Assembly (NCBI GenBank): GCA_027214255.1 | Contig: JAPWHL010000006.1 | Location: 62,001 to 126,000, forward strand | Length of the DNA: 64,000 bases | Direction: 5' to 3' | DNA from: Roseovarius aestuarii | Lineage (GTDB): Bacteria > Pseudomonadota > Alphaproteobacteria > Rhodobacterales > Rhodobacteraceae | Shown: piece after piece, positions 1 to 7,379 of the stretch | How the letters are laid out: the number at the start of each line of letters is the position of its first letter | Numbering within the stretch: position 1 is the first letter of the stretch | Program-made: the position numbers and the translations under genes | Notes under the pieces: generated by a model | Databases searched by the model: none | The model's input: only the letters and a program-made list of their open reading frames with translations | Told to the model about the DNA's origin: nothing

Positions 1-280
1 GCAGCAGGGCGCGTACGTCTGCGGGCGTGCGCACGCCGCCGCCCACCGTCAGAGGGATATAGCATTGTTCGGCCGTTCGGCGGACGACGTCAAACATGGT
101 GCCACGATTTTCATGCGTGGCATGAATGTCCAGAAAACACAGCTCATCCGCGCCAGCAGCGTCATAAGCGCGGGCCGCATCGACCGGATCGCCCGCATCG
201 CGCAGGTCAACGAAATTCACGCCTTTGACGACGCGGCCATCGGCCACGTCGAGGCAGGGAATAATTCGGGTTTTCAACAT
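1..280 (-). CDS. hisF: Imidazole glycerol phosphate synthase subunit HisF, 3' end cut by window edge
   Basis: Cyclase subunit of imidazole glycerol phosphate synthase: it closes the imidazole ring of IGP with ammonia delivered by HisH, releasing AICAR to purine synthesis. The ATG lies at 278-280, and the first 93 residues read as a classic HisF N-terminus: [20 protein letters not shown], with the catalytic Asp11 in the CLD motif, then the LTVGGGVRT phosphate-binding strand near residue 78. An AAGGGC stretch upstream can act as ribosome binding site. The rest of the gene lies left of position 1. It follows hisA on the same strand, separated by an opposite-strand DUF302 gene. Identification is secure. 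Confidence 0.95.
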   Translation of the reverse strand, partial: MLKTRIIPCLDVADGRVVKGVNFVDLRDAGDPVDAARAYDAAGADELCFLDIHATHENRGTMFDVVRRTAEQCYIPLTVGGGVRTPADVRALL

Positions 281-374
281 GGGATCAGCGCCCTTCATGA
301 GTCACGCGATTGTTTATGGGCATTCGCACCAAGATGCCAGAGTATGGGTGTGGATTAAGGCAAAGGAGATGAAC

Positions 375-830
375 ATGAAAACATGGATCGCAGCCGCAGC
401 ACTCAGCGTGATGGCGAGTGTTGGCGTGGCCGGGGACGCTGGCATTACACAGGTAAAGGCGGCAGGCGACGTGAGCAGCACCATGGATGCTTTGGAAGCG
501 GCCGTCACCGGGGCAGGGGCCCAGGTCTTTGCGCGGGTTGACCATGCGGGCGGCGCCAAAGCCGTTGGAGAGGATCTGGCACCATCGCAACTGCTGATCT
601 TTGGCAATCCCAAGCTAGGCACGCCCGCGATGCAAGACGATGCGCTGGCCGGTCTCTTCCTGCCTTTGAAGGTGTTGGTCTATCGCGACGGTGACGGTCA
701 GGTCTGGTTGGCTTACGAATCACCGGCCAAGACATTCGAGGGGCTTAGCGGCGTGCCCGCGGATGCGGCTTATGTGCAAACGATGACCGGTGCATTGGCA
801 AAATTGACGGGCAAGGCATCGGGTATGTAG
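375..830 (+). CDS. Secreted DUF302 family protein
   Basis: A 151-residue protein with an N-terminal signal peptide (MKTWIAAAALSVMASVGVAG) and a DUF302 domain, recognisable from the GNPKLGTP signature (residues 77-84) followed by LPLKVLVYRDGDGQVW. DUF302 proteins are small and mostly uncharacterised; this one should be periplasmic. The ATG at 375 is preferred over the one at 369 because AAGGAG (363-368) is 6 bases from 375 but directly abuts 369. The gene sits between hisA and hisF, both on the opposite strand, so it is transcribed against the histidine genes. No function can be assigned. Confidence 0.85.
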   Translation: MKTWIAAAALSVMASVGVAGDAGITQVKAAGDVSSTMDALEAAVTGAGAQVFARVDHAGGAKAVGEDLAPSQLLIFGNPKLGTPAMQDDALAGLFLPLKVLVYRDGDGQVWLAYESPAKTFEGLSGVPADAAYVQTMTGALAKLTGKASGM

Positions 831-935
831 GACAGGTCGGGCGCAACGGCACCCTCAGACGCATTCGGGGTGCTGTTGTGCCGGTCTTTCCGTCGGGGAT
901 ATCTGTGAGCCTGCCTTATGTCGATCTGCCGCGCC

Positions 936-1658
936 TTAATCCTTAAGCGCGGTTAGTGCGGCCCCCAAATCCAATGCACCATCATACAATGCACGCCCCG
1001 ATATGGCGCCGTTCAGTGCGGCTCCACAATCGCGCAAGGCGATCAGATCTTCCAGCGAACTGACCCCGCCCGACGCGATCACCGGGATACTGACGGCGCG
1101 GGCCAACGCCGCTGTTGCGTCGATATTCGGACCCTGCATCGCGCCGTCGCGATTGATATCGGTATAGATGATGGCCGACACGCCTGCGTCTTCAAACGAA
1201 CGTGCCAGATCGGTCACTTCGACATCGGTTTCCTCGGCCCAGCCTTTGGTTGCCACGCGACCGCCGCGTGCATCGATGCCCACAGCCACGTGACCGGGAA
1301 ATGCGCGCGCCGCGTCGCGCACAAGCGTCGGATTTTCGACTGCCACAGTGCCCAGAATGACGCGCGCCAGCCCCTTGTCCAGCCATTGTTCAATCGTGGC
1401 CATATCGCGAATGCCGCCGCCAAGCTGAGCAGGCACCTTGCAGCGCTTCAAGATCGCCTCGACCGGGGCCGCGTTAACCGGTGTGCCCGCGAATGCGCCG
1501 TTCAGATCCACCAGATGCAGCCATTCACAGCCCGCAGCGACAAAGGCCTCGGCCTGCGCGGCGGGATCGTCATTGAATACGGTCGCGGCGTCCATTTCAC
1601 CGCGCAAAAGGCGCACGGCCTGTCCATCCTTGAGGTCGATTGCGGGGTAGAGGATCAT
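936..1658 (-). CDS. hisA: Phosphoribosylformimino-5-aminoimidazole carboxamide ribotide isomerase HisA
   Basis: HisA catalyses the Amadori isomerisation of ProFAR to PRFAR, the step before the HisFH synthase. The 240-residue length is normal for the (beta-alpha)8 family. Visible features are the N-terminal [17 protein letters not shown] with catalytic Asp8, the LGGGIRD phosphate-binding loop in the middle, YTDINRDG with the second acid near residue 170, and [13 protein letters not shown] toward the C-terminus. It lies downstream of hisB and hisH and upstream of hisF on the same strand, but the DUF2147 and DUF302 genes on the other strand separate it from both neighbours. Confidence 0.97.
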   Translation of the reverse strand: MILYPAIDLKDGQAVRLLRGEMDAATVFNDDPAAQAEAFVAAGCEWLHLVDLNGAFAGTPVNAAPVEAILKRCKVPAQLGGGIRDMATIEQWLDKGLARVILGTVAVENPTLVRDAARAFPGHVAVGIDARGGRVATKGWAEETDVEVTDLARSFEDAGVSAIIYTDINRDGAMQGPNIDATAALARAVSIPVIASGGVSSLEDLIALRDCGAALNGAISGRALYDGALDLGAALTALKD

Positions 1659-1812
1659 GGGTCTCGCTTTCCTATAGGCCTATGCGCCCTAAAAGCACGG
1701 CGGCCCGGAATTTGCAACGCGACCCAACGTCATTGTTGATCCAAAGGCCTTGATTGCGCCACCATCGCCGCAGCGTTTACGGAGGTTATGAACGCTTAGG
1801 GAGGATATGAAG

Positions 1813-2205
1813 ATGAAACGAATTTTACTGGCCGGGATGGTCGTGTTTTTGAGTGCAGGCATTGCCGCTGCGGCGGACCCTTTGGAAGGGACGTGGCGCA
1901 CTGCACAGGACGACAACGGTAATTCTGGGCTGATCAAGGTCGCGCCATGCGGGGCGAAACTGTGCGGCACACTGATCAAAGCCTTTGATCCGGCAGGCAA
2001 AGAAATGGCCAGCAATAACGTCGGGCGTCAAATTATTTCCGACACCGTCAACAATGGTGGAGGCAAATATTCGGGCAAGGTTTATTCGCCAGATCGGGGC
2101 AAAACCTACAAGTCCAAGCTGGTGCTAAGAGGTGACATGGTCACGGTCAACGGCTGCGTCATGGGGATTTGCCGCACGGGCGGGACTTGGAAAAAGGTCA
2201 AGTAA
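1813..2205 (+). CDS. Secreted DUF2147 family protein
   Basis: A 130-residue exported protein: signal peptide MKRILLAGMVVFLSAGIAAA, then a DUF2147 domain starting ADPLEGTWRT with the conserved CGAKLCG and C-terminal CVMGICRTGGTWKK parts. DUF2147 proteins have a small beta-barrel fold and are usually periplasmic; function is unknown. The ATG at 1813 is 8 bases after GGGAGG (1799-1804); an ATG at 1807 is too close to it. It is transcribed against the histidine cluster, between hisH and hisA, like the DUF302 gene further left. Confidence 0.87.
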   Translation: MKRILLAGMVVFLSAGIAAAADPLEGTWRTAQDDNGNSGLIKVAPCGAKLCGTLIKAFDPAGKEMASNNVGRQIISDTVNNGGGKYSGKVYSPDRGKTYKSKLVLRGDMVTVNGCVMGICRTGGTWKKVK

Positions 2206-2361
2206 AACGCATTAATCCGGCGTTGGGCTTCGGTCCACGGTTGGTGTTCAGCCGCGATTATCGTGCGGCTGAACATAGATTTAGACCCCAGCCCGTTCAG
2301 GCAGGCCAGTTGTGTGCGGCGGGTGCTTGACGAACTGGTTATGCTTTTCTGAAGGGCAATG

Positions 2362-3000
2362 TCAGGGTGCCCAGCGTAGGAAATTGGCGATGATGCTCAG
2401 GCCGGTTGTCTGGCTTTTCTCGGGGTGGAATTGGGTGCCGATCATTGTGTCGCGCCCGACCACCGCCGTGACTGGCTCGCCGTATTCGGCGTGGGCCAGC
2501 AGATGGGCGGGGTTGTCCACGCGAAACTGATAGGAATGGACGAAATAGGCATGATCTCCGGTTTGGATGCCGTCCAGAACGGGGTGCGTGCCATGCAAAA
2601 CCAGATCGTTCCATCCCATATGGGGGACTTTTAGCGTAGGATCACTGGGGGCAATCGGGCCAACTGTCCCGCCGATCCAGTCAAAGCCGGGGGTCTCGCT
2701 GTATTCCAGACCGCGCGAGGCCAGCATCTGCATCCCGATGCAAATTCCCATAAAGGGGCGGCCATGGGTGCGAACGACCTCGTCGATGGCCTCAAACACG
2801 CCGCGATGGTCAAACAGGGCCTCTCGACAGGCCGGGAACGCGCCATCACCAGGCAACACGACACGATCGGCCTGACGTATCACATCAGGGTCAGAAGTCA
2901 CTGTGACGGGGCCGTGCCCGCCCTCGCGGGCCATGCGTTGAAACGCCTTCTCGGCCGAGTGGAGATTGCCGCTCTCGTAATCGACGATGACCGTGCCCAT
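2362..3000 (-). CDS. hisH: Imidazole glycerol phosphate synthase subunit HisH
   Basis: Glutaminase subunit that channels ammonia to HisF. The 212-residue class I amidotransferase carries the full triad: nucleophile Cys87 in GICIGMQ and His192/Glu194 in FHPEKS. The PGDGAF oxyanion segment is near residues 51-56. ATG at 3000 is preferred over an in-frame TTG at 3009, because the GAGGA ribosome binding site is 10 bases before the ATG but only one base before the TTG. hisB precedes it by about 113 bases on the same strand with a 20-bp palindrome between them. A DUF2147 gene on the other strand follows. Confidence 0.96.
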   Translation of the reverse strand: MGTVIVDYESGNLHSAEKAFQRMAREGGHGPVTVTSDPDVIRQADRVVLPGDGAFPACREALFDHRGVFEAIDEVVRTHGRPFMGICIGMQMLASRGLEYSETPGFDWIGGTVGPIAPSDPTLKVPHMGWNDLVLHGTHPVLDGIQTGDHAYFVHSYQFRVDNPAHLLAHAEYGEPVTAVVGRDTMIGTQFHPEKSQTTGLSIIANFLRWAP

Positions 3001-3093
3001 TGCGTTCAAATCCTCATTGAAAGTCGCGAGATGCGGCAGGAATAACCCGCACCGCTTTGATATTGCGATTATTCTTCATCACGTCGGCGGCCA

Positions 3094-3113
3094 GCCTTCG
3101 GCGCGCCGAAGGC
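3094..3113 (-). repeat. 20-bp perfect palindrome directly after hisB
   Basis: GCCTTCGGCGCGCCGAAGGC reads identically on both strands and ends next to the hisB stop codon (3114-3116). As RNA it would form a very stable stem of up to 10 pairs with little loop. It lacks a T-run on either side, so it may slow polymerase or protect the hisB transcript end rather than terminate fully. Confidence 0.7.
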
Positions 3114-3701
3114 CTAAAGGCTGCCTTTGGTCGACGGGATTGCATCGGCCTTGCGCGGGTCAGTTTCCAACGCGTCACGCAGGGCGCGGGCGACGGATTT
3201 GAATGCGGCCTCGGCCATGTGGTGGCTGTTGATCCCATGCAGTGCATCCAGATGCAGCGTCATACCGGAATGCGTGGTGAAGGCCTGAAAAAACTCGCGC
3301 ACCAATTCGGTGTCGAACGTGCCGATCTTGGCCGTGGGCAGGTCCATGTTCCACACCAGATAGGGCCGCCCGCTTAGGTCAAGGGCGCTGCGCACCAATG
3401 CATCGTCCATCGCCAGCAAACATGCACCATACCGGCGGATGCCACGCTTGTCTCCCATTGCCTCGGCCAATGCCTGACCCAATGCGATGCCGACGTCCTC
3501 GACTGTGTGGTGGTCATCGATATGCAGATCGCCCGAGCAACGGACCGACATGTCCATCAACGCATGGCGCGCCAATTGATCCAGCATGTGGTCGAAAAAC
3601 CCGACCCCCGTCTGGTTGTCATAATTGCCGTTGCCGTCCAACGTCAGTGTAACGTTGATGTCGGTTTCGGCAGTCTTGCGGGTAATCGTCGCGCTGCGCA
3701 T
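3114..3701 (-). CDS. hisB: Imidazoleglycerol-phosphate dehydratase HisB
   Basis: Monofunctional IGP dehydratase, making imidazole acetol phosphate; a Mn-dependent enzyme that assembles into a 24-mer. The 195-residue length is typical of the alphaproteobacterial form without the phosphatase domain found in enterobacteria. The metal-binding histidine motifs are visible: [23 protein letters not shown], and [16 protein letters not shown] at 3701 follows AAAGGA with a 6-base gap; an in-frame ATG 33 bases upstream adds a non-conserved tail and lacks this site. It is the first histidine gene of the minus-strand cluster in the window. Confidence 0.96.
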   Translation of the reverse strand: MRSATITRKTAETDINVTLTLDGNGNYDNQTGVGFFDHMLDQLARHALMDMSVRCSGDLHIDDHHTVEDVGIALGQALAEAMGDKRGIRRYGACLLAMDDALVRSALDLSGRPYLVWNMDLPTAKIGTFDTELVREFFQAFTTHSGMTLHLDALHGINSHHMAEAAFKSVARALRDALETDPRKADAIPSTKGSL

Positions 3702-3852
3702 TGGCGGTCCTTTGGCTGTGATATGGCCGAGCATATGCGCACCTTATAGGGCGGGTGTGGTTCTGCGCCAAGGGGGCAGGGAGTGCAACATGCAATGGCG
3801 GATAAGGCTGGAGCGCATTGCGGGCGTTAGGGCAGCCAAATAAGCAAAAAAA

Positions 3853-3880
3853 TTGACACAGGACACCGGTTCTATACCAT
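3853..3880 (+). promoter_or_regulatory. Putative sigma-70 promoter for the cysteine-rich exported protein
   Basis: A perfect -35 box TTGACA (3853-3858) is followed after 16 bases by TACCAT (3875-3880, 4 of 6 matches to TATAAT). The start codon at 3927 is about 46 bases further on. The -10 match is moderate. Confidence 0.5.
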
Positions 3881-3926
3881 AGGTGCCAATGCAAGGCTTC
3901 TGGCCAACCATATAATGAGGGATACG

Positions 3927-4214
3927 ATGCGCATTCTGCCAACATTCGCCACCGGGATCGCATTTGCGGTTCTTACAGCAACTTCGACGCTGGCGCAGGA
4001 CGCCAAGACCTACGCGGTTCCATCCAAGGAAAACTACTGCCCCGCTGGCTTGCAGCCTGTGACAGTAGATGGTTCGATCTGCTGTGGTGTGCCCAACCAG
4101 AGCATCAGCTATCAGCAAGCCATGCAGCACCCTGTTCGTGTGAAACATGTCAAAAAACAGCGCAGCTATAGCGCGCGCGCGCATTGCCCTGCCGGCACCA
4201 AAGGCTGTTCCTGA
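3927..4214 (+). CDS. Small cysteine-rich exported protein, unknown function
   Basis: A 95-residue protein beginning MRILPTFATGIAFAVLTATS with a cleavage site likely at TLAQ. The mature part has five cysteines: CPAG, ICCG, and CPAGTKGC at the end, suggesting a disulfide-bonded or metal-binding periplasmic peptide. The middle is rich in Gln, His, Lys and Arg. GAGGGA precedes the ATG at 3927; an in-frame ATG at 3915 is less well placed. A TTGACA-type promoter lies upstream and a strong hairpin downstream, so it looks monocistronic. I do not recognise the family. Confidence 0.75.
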   Translation: MRILPTFATGIAFAVLTATSTLAQDAKTYAVPSKENYCPAGLQPVTVDGSICCGVPNQSISYQQAMQHPVRVKHVKKQRSYSARAHCPAGTKGCS

Positions 4215-4246
4215 CTTCAGGCTAGACCGTTTGCTAGCGACTTAGG

Positions 4247-4280
4247 CAACAAAGGCGCGCCAATGGGTGCGCCTTTGTTG
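4247..4280 (+). terminator. Strong hairpin terminator after the small exported protein
   Basis: A 15-base stem (4247-4261 with 4266-4280, one G-T pair) closes an AATG tetraloop. The descending arm ends CCTTTGTTG and continues TATG, giving a U-rich 3' side. It lies 32 bases after the stop codon of the preceding gene. Confidence 0.75.
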
Positions 4281-4486
4281 TATGTGGCGTTCAGTGGGGT
4301 TGGCCGTTGGCTGGTGTCATCCACTTCAAGCATCAATACCCGTTTGATGGCCTTGATTGGCTGACATCGATGGCCCAGCGATAAAGAGGTGGAAACAACA
4401 AGCCTCTTGGTTTTTGCTCGAATCTATTCAGGCCTTACGCCGGCCTTGATGCGTCCCAACCAGAGATGACGCCAGTCCGGAAATGA
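4281..4486. other. Gene-free stretch between two terminators
   Basis: Part of the 344-base gap between the small exported protein and bactofilin. No open reading frame with a ribosome binding site is visible. One frame at 4316-4381 reads VIHFKHQYPFDGLDWLTSMAQ before a stop and could be decayed coding sequence, but I cannot match it to a family. Confidence 0.5.
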
Positions 4487-4490
4487 AAAC

Positions 4491-4520
4491 CGCCCCGCAC
4501 GGGGATAACCGAGCGGGGCG
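4491..4520 (-). terminator. Terminator for the M23/bactofilin operon
   Basis: CGCCCCG (4491-4497) pairs with CGGGGCG (4514-4520). Read on the minus strand, the hairpin follows the bactofilin stop by about 40 bases and is followed by GTTTTCATTT, as in a factor-independent terminator. Confidence 0.7.
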
Positions 4521-4558
4521 ATGTTTCACAGCCGATCTGTCAAACATGACAGGGCGGA

Positions 4559-5080
4559 TTATTCTTTAGGCTTGGCGGGCTTTGCCTCAAGATCGTCGGC
4601 CTTGGCTTTCGATTTGGGGGTCAAAGGATCGTCCTGACGCTGGACCGAACCTTCGAAATGCGCACCGCTCTCGATTGCGATTGTTTTGTGGATGATGTCG
4701 CCTTCAACACGTGCCGAAGATGTCAGGCGCACTTTCAAGCCACGCACGCGACCAATGATTCGGCCGTTGATCACAACGTCATCTGCGATGATCTCGCCTT
4801 TGATCGTGGCGGTTTCGCCGATGGTCAGCAGGTGGGCGCGAATGTCGCCTTCCACCACGCCTTCGACTTGAATGTCACCGGTGGTTTTCAAGTTGCCGGT
4901 GATATGCAAATCGGAGGAAAGAACCGACGCTGGCGGCTTGGCCTTGGGCGCTGCAGCCTTAAAATCACCGCCCGACGAGGGGACGGCAGGCTTTGGTGCG
5001 TCCAGTGGTTTGTCACCACTGGTGGGCTTTGCCGCATCTGGGCGGGGGCTTGGGTCGTTGATTTTGCTTTTAGAAAACAT
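4559..5080 (-). CDS. Bactofilin (polymer-forming cytoskeletal protein)
   Basis: A 173-residue bactofilin (DUF583). Bactofilins polymerise without nucleotide and scaffold cell-wall enzymes at the membrane. Residues about 53-150 form the right-handed beta-helix, seen as repeats of hydrophobic-polar strands (ITGNLKTTGDIQVEGVVEGD, then TIKGEIIADDVVING). The flanks, a Pro/Ala/Lys-rich N-terminal 50 residues and a Lys-rich tail, are disordered as usual. Its ATG overlaps the last 11 bases of the M23 peptidase gene, so the two are translationally coupled. In several bacteria bactofilins work with M23 peptidases in this arrangement. Confidence 0.93.
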   Translation of the reverse strand: MFSKSKINDPSPRPDAAKPTSGDKPLDAPKPAVPSSGGDFKAAAPKAKPPASVLSSDLHITGNLKTTGDIQVEGVVEGDIRAHLLTIGETATIKGEIIADDVVINGRIIGRVRGLKVRLTSSARVEGDIIHKTIAIESGAHFEGSVQRQDDPLTPKSKAKADDLEAKPAKPKE

Positions 5081-6377
5081 CTCTCGCAGCCTTGATATAG
5101 ATCATTGGGTTAATGGCCTTGCCGTTTACCCGCACCTCATAGTGTAGATGCGTCCCGGTTGAGCGTCCAGTGCTTCCCATATCACCAATACGATCGCCGC
5201 GCGAGACCCTTTGGCCTACCTTCACGCGAAGTTTGGATTGATGGGCGTACCGGGTCTCGATTCCAAAGGCGTGCTGGATCTTTACCAAACGCCCATAACC
5301 GGACTGCCAGCCAGCGTGTGTGACGACGCCGTCGGCGGTGGCATAAATAGGAGTTCCATGCGGGCCAGCGAAATCCGTGCCGCTGTGCATCCGGCCCCAG
5401 CGCTTGCCGAATCCCGAGGTGAACCGGAAGGCCGATTTGATCGGTATGTCAAACGGCGCCTTCTCTGCGGCGATCCGGTACAGGTTCAATCGATCCATCT
5501 GATTAAGGATGCGATTGGCGCGCAACGTATCAGGGGATGGGTCTTCGCCGCGGGTGGAAAAACTTAGCGGAGTCAACGGGCCGCCCTGTCCGGAATAGCC
5601 TTTCCGTACAGTGTTCAACATGGACTTCGTGTTCATCCCGGCGGCGCTGAACATTTTTTCCAATGGCTCGACCGAAATGGTCATCGCGTCTTCCAATTGA
5701 CGGAAGATTGCGTCGTTTTGATCCTGCATCAGGCGGATTTGATGCTGCATCTCTTCGGCATAAAGGATGGCATCTTGCGCGTTGGCTGTGATTTGGTCGC
5801 GCTCTTCGGCTGTGTCGGCCAAGGCGGCGGTCAGGAAGTCCAGCGTGTTGGAGCCCGCGGAATCCTCGTTGGCCAGCGAATCGTGTGCGCCGGAATTGTC
5901 TATCGCGGCGGTCAGTGTTTCGGCCTTATCGCGCGCGGCCTCGCGTTCGCGCATGGTGGTCTGGATAACCTCAATGCCGGTTTCCATCTCGCGACGCCGG
6001 GTTTCGGAGGCCAGCAATTCGGATTGCATGACCGAAATTTGTTGCAAGGCCGAATTGAAGCGCTCTTGCGCCTCAAGGGCTTCGCGGGCCCGGGTGTCAC
6101 GCTCGCTGCTGAGGGCGTTTAAACGGGCCTCGTATGTGCGTTGATCACGTTTAGCTTGTTCGCGAAAGTTGCCCGAACCGATGCTGTCCATCAGTAGGAT
6201 CGCGGTTGCAATGATGGCCCAAGCTACGATGGCTGAGGCACCCGTGAACGCGAGAAGTTGCGTTGCAGGGCGCAAACGGATGAAGCGTGTATCTGTATCC
6301 GAACGAAGAAAAACCCGACGCTCTGGGAAATGGCGCTCAAGGATGGCGTGTGTTTTTATTGCGATACGTGTGCGCAA
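5070..6377 (-). CDS. Membrane-anchored M23 family metallopeptidase
   Basis: A 435-residue murein endopeptidase or activator. One membrane helix lies near residues 41-63, followed by a long coiled coil (about 72-230) and a C-terminal LytM/M23 domain (about 310-425). Zinc ligands are all present: His331 and Asp335 in HSGTDF, and His410/His412 in THLHYE, so it should be catalytically active. The start is TTG at 6377, preceded by AGGGA. It overlaps the downstream bactofilin gene by 11 bases, pointing to a joint role in placing peptidoglycan cleavage. Orientation of the helix predicts a periplasmic catalytic domain. Confidence 0.93.
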   Translation of the reverse strand: MRTRIAIKTHAILERHFPERRVFLRSDTDTRFIRLRPATQLLAFTGASAIVAWAIIATAILLMDSIGSGNFREQAKRDQRTYEARLNALSSERDTRAREALEAQERFNSALQQISVMQSELLASETRRREMETGIEVIQTTMREREAARDKAETLTAAIDNSGAHDSLANEDSAGSNTLDFLTAALADTAEERDQITANAQDAILYAEEMQHQIRLMQDQNDAIFRQLEDAMTISVEPLEKMFSAAGMNTKSMLNTVRKGYSGQGGPLTPLSFSTRGEDPSPDTLRANRILNQMDRLNLYRIAAEKAPFDIPIKSAFRFTSGFGKRWGRMHSGTDFAGPHGTPIYATADGVVTHAGWQSGYGRLVKIQHAFGIETRYAHQSKLRVKVGQRVSRGDRIGDMGSTGRSTGTHLHYEVRVNGKAINPMIYIKAARDVF

Positions 6378-6653
6378 GTGTCCCTATCCCTTAGTTAGTC
6401 CCGTCCCGGCCCATTAGGGCGTAGCGCTTGTATTGGCGTGAGCTGCCTGCACCTTGGTCATTTGCTTACCCACAGCTTTATGGATGGGCAACTGTTTTGA
6501 CGATTACTGTGTTCGAATCATGGCGTATATCCGCTAAACGGCGAATTATTGCCGATATGCAACGGCTTGGACGTGGTCCTTGAGGTGATTGATGCGCGCG
6601 AATGTCGCAGTTTCAGACTGATGAAATGTCTCGGGGCCGCTCTGTTGTCGCGA
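6378..6653. other. Intergenic region upstream of the M23/bactofilin operon
   Basis: A 313-base gap (to 6690) holding the promoter region of the leftward M23 gene and the bcp terminator palindrome at its right end. No coding frame with a ribosome binding site is seen. A single DnaA-box-like TTACCCACA sits at 6466-6474. Confidence 0.5.
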
Positions 6654-6683
6654 ACGTAAGGTGCGCTTAAGCGCACCTTACGT
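6654..6683 (-). terminator. 30-bp perfect palindrome after bcp
   Basis: The two 15-base halves (6654-6668 and 6669-6683) are exact reverse complements, with core GTAAGGTGCGCTTAAGCGCA. It starts 7 bases after the bcp stop on the minus strand, so it probably ends that transcript. A shorter relative lies after uvrA at 19228-19248. Confidence 0.7.
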
Positions 6684-6690
6684 ATCGGAT

Positions 6691-7152
6691 TTACAGTTCG
6701 CGTGCCGCTGTCAGTACAGCCGCCGCGTGATCGGGCACTTTGACTTTACGCCAGATCTGCGCGATCCGTCCGTCCGCTCCGATCAGATATGTCGTCCGCT
6801 CAATGCCCATAAAGGTCTTGCCGTACATGCTTTTCTCTTTCCAAACGCCATAATCTTCGCAGGTCGAGCCATGCTCATCTGACAGCAGGGCCATGCCCAA
6901 CTGATGCTTGGTGCGAAACTTGTCATGTTTGGCGACTGAATCTTTGGAAATACCAAACACCCTGACGCCCGCTGCCTCAAATTCGGGAATGAGTGCGGTA
7001 AACTCCACCGCTTCCTTGGTACACCCCGCGGTGTCGTCGCGCGGGTAAAAGAACAAAACGACAGGCGCGCCTTTCAGCGCGCTCAGCGTAATGTCGCCGT
7101 CTCCGTCGCGTGGTAGGGTGAAATCCGGGGCGATATCAGCGATTTCCAGCAT
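6691..7152 (-). CDS. bcp: Thioredoxin-dependent peroxiredoxin Bcp (PrxQ type)
   Basis: A 153-residue peroxiredoxin of the Bcp/PrxQ family, reducing hydrogen peroxide and organic peroxides with thioredoxin in the cytoplasm. The peroxidatic Cys44 is in DDTAGCTKEAVEF. The resolving cysteine found five residues later in E. coli Bcp is Val49 here, so this enzyme probably works as a 1-Cys type or uses Cys98 (HGSTCEDYG), a position also occupied in E. coli. The YGKTFMGIERTTYLI segment is characteristic. Transcribed alone, with a long palindromic terminator. Confidence 0.94.
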   Translation of the reverse strand: MLEIADIAPDFTLPRDGDGDITLSALKGAPVVLFFYPRDDTAGCTKEAVEFTALIPEFEAAGVRVFGISKDSVAKHDKFRTKHQLGMALLSDEHGSTCEDYGVWKEKSMYGKTFMGIERTTYLIGADGRIAQIWRKVKVPDHAAAVLTAAREL

Positions 7153-7379
7153 GGTCAGTCCTTGGTCAGGGAAATGTGAGTGTTATATTAGAGCGTATCG
7201 ACATATTGTCGAACCACGGCATTATGCGATGACGCCGATGACACATACGTGTTGCTCGGAGTTCATAATCAGGCCGTGATTTACCAGTAACATGAAGCGC
7301 CTCAAGGGATGGCGGCAAGGATTGAACTTATCACGCGCAAGACCGCAGGACCGGACAGTGCCGGCCGTTTGACCCACAT

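Noticed and set aside
1290-1739. 149-codon plus-strand frame opposite hisA
   Set aside because: Entirely antisense to a secure hisA gene, with no ribosome binding site and no domain.
1788-1799. Three-codon frame ATG AAC GCT TAG after GGAGG, before the DUF2147 gene
   Set aside because: Too short to judge as a leader peptide; no regulatory codon run.
6466-6474. DnaA-box-like TTACCCACA
   Set aside because: A single site with one mismatch; no cluster and no origin-associated genes.
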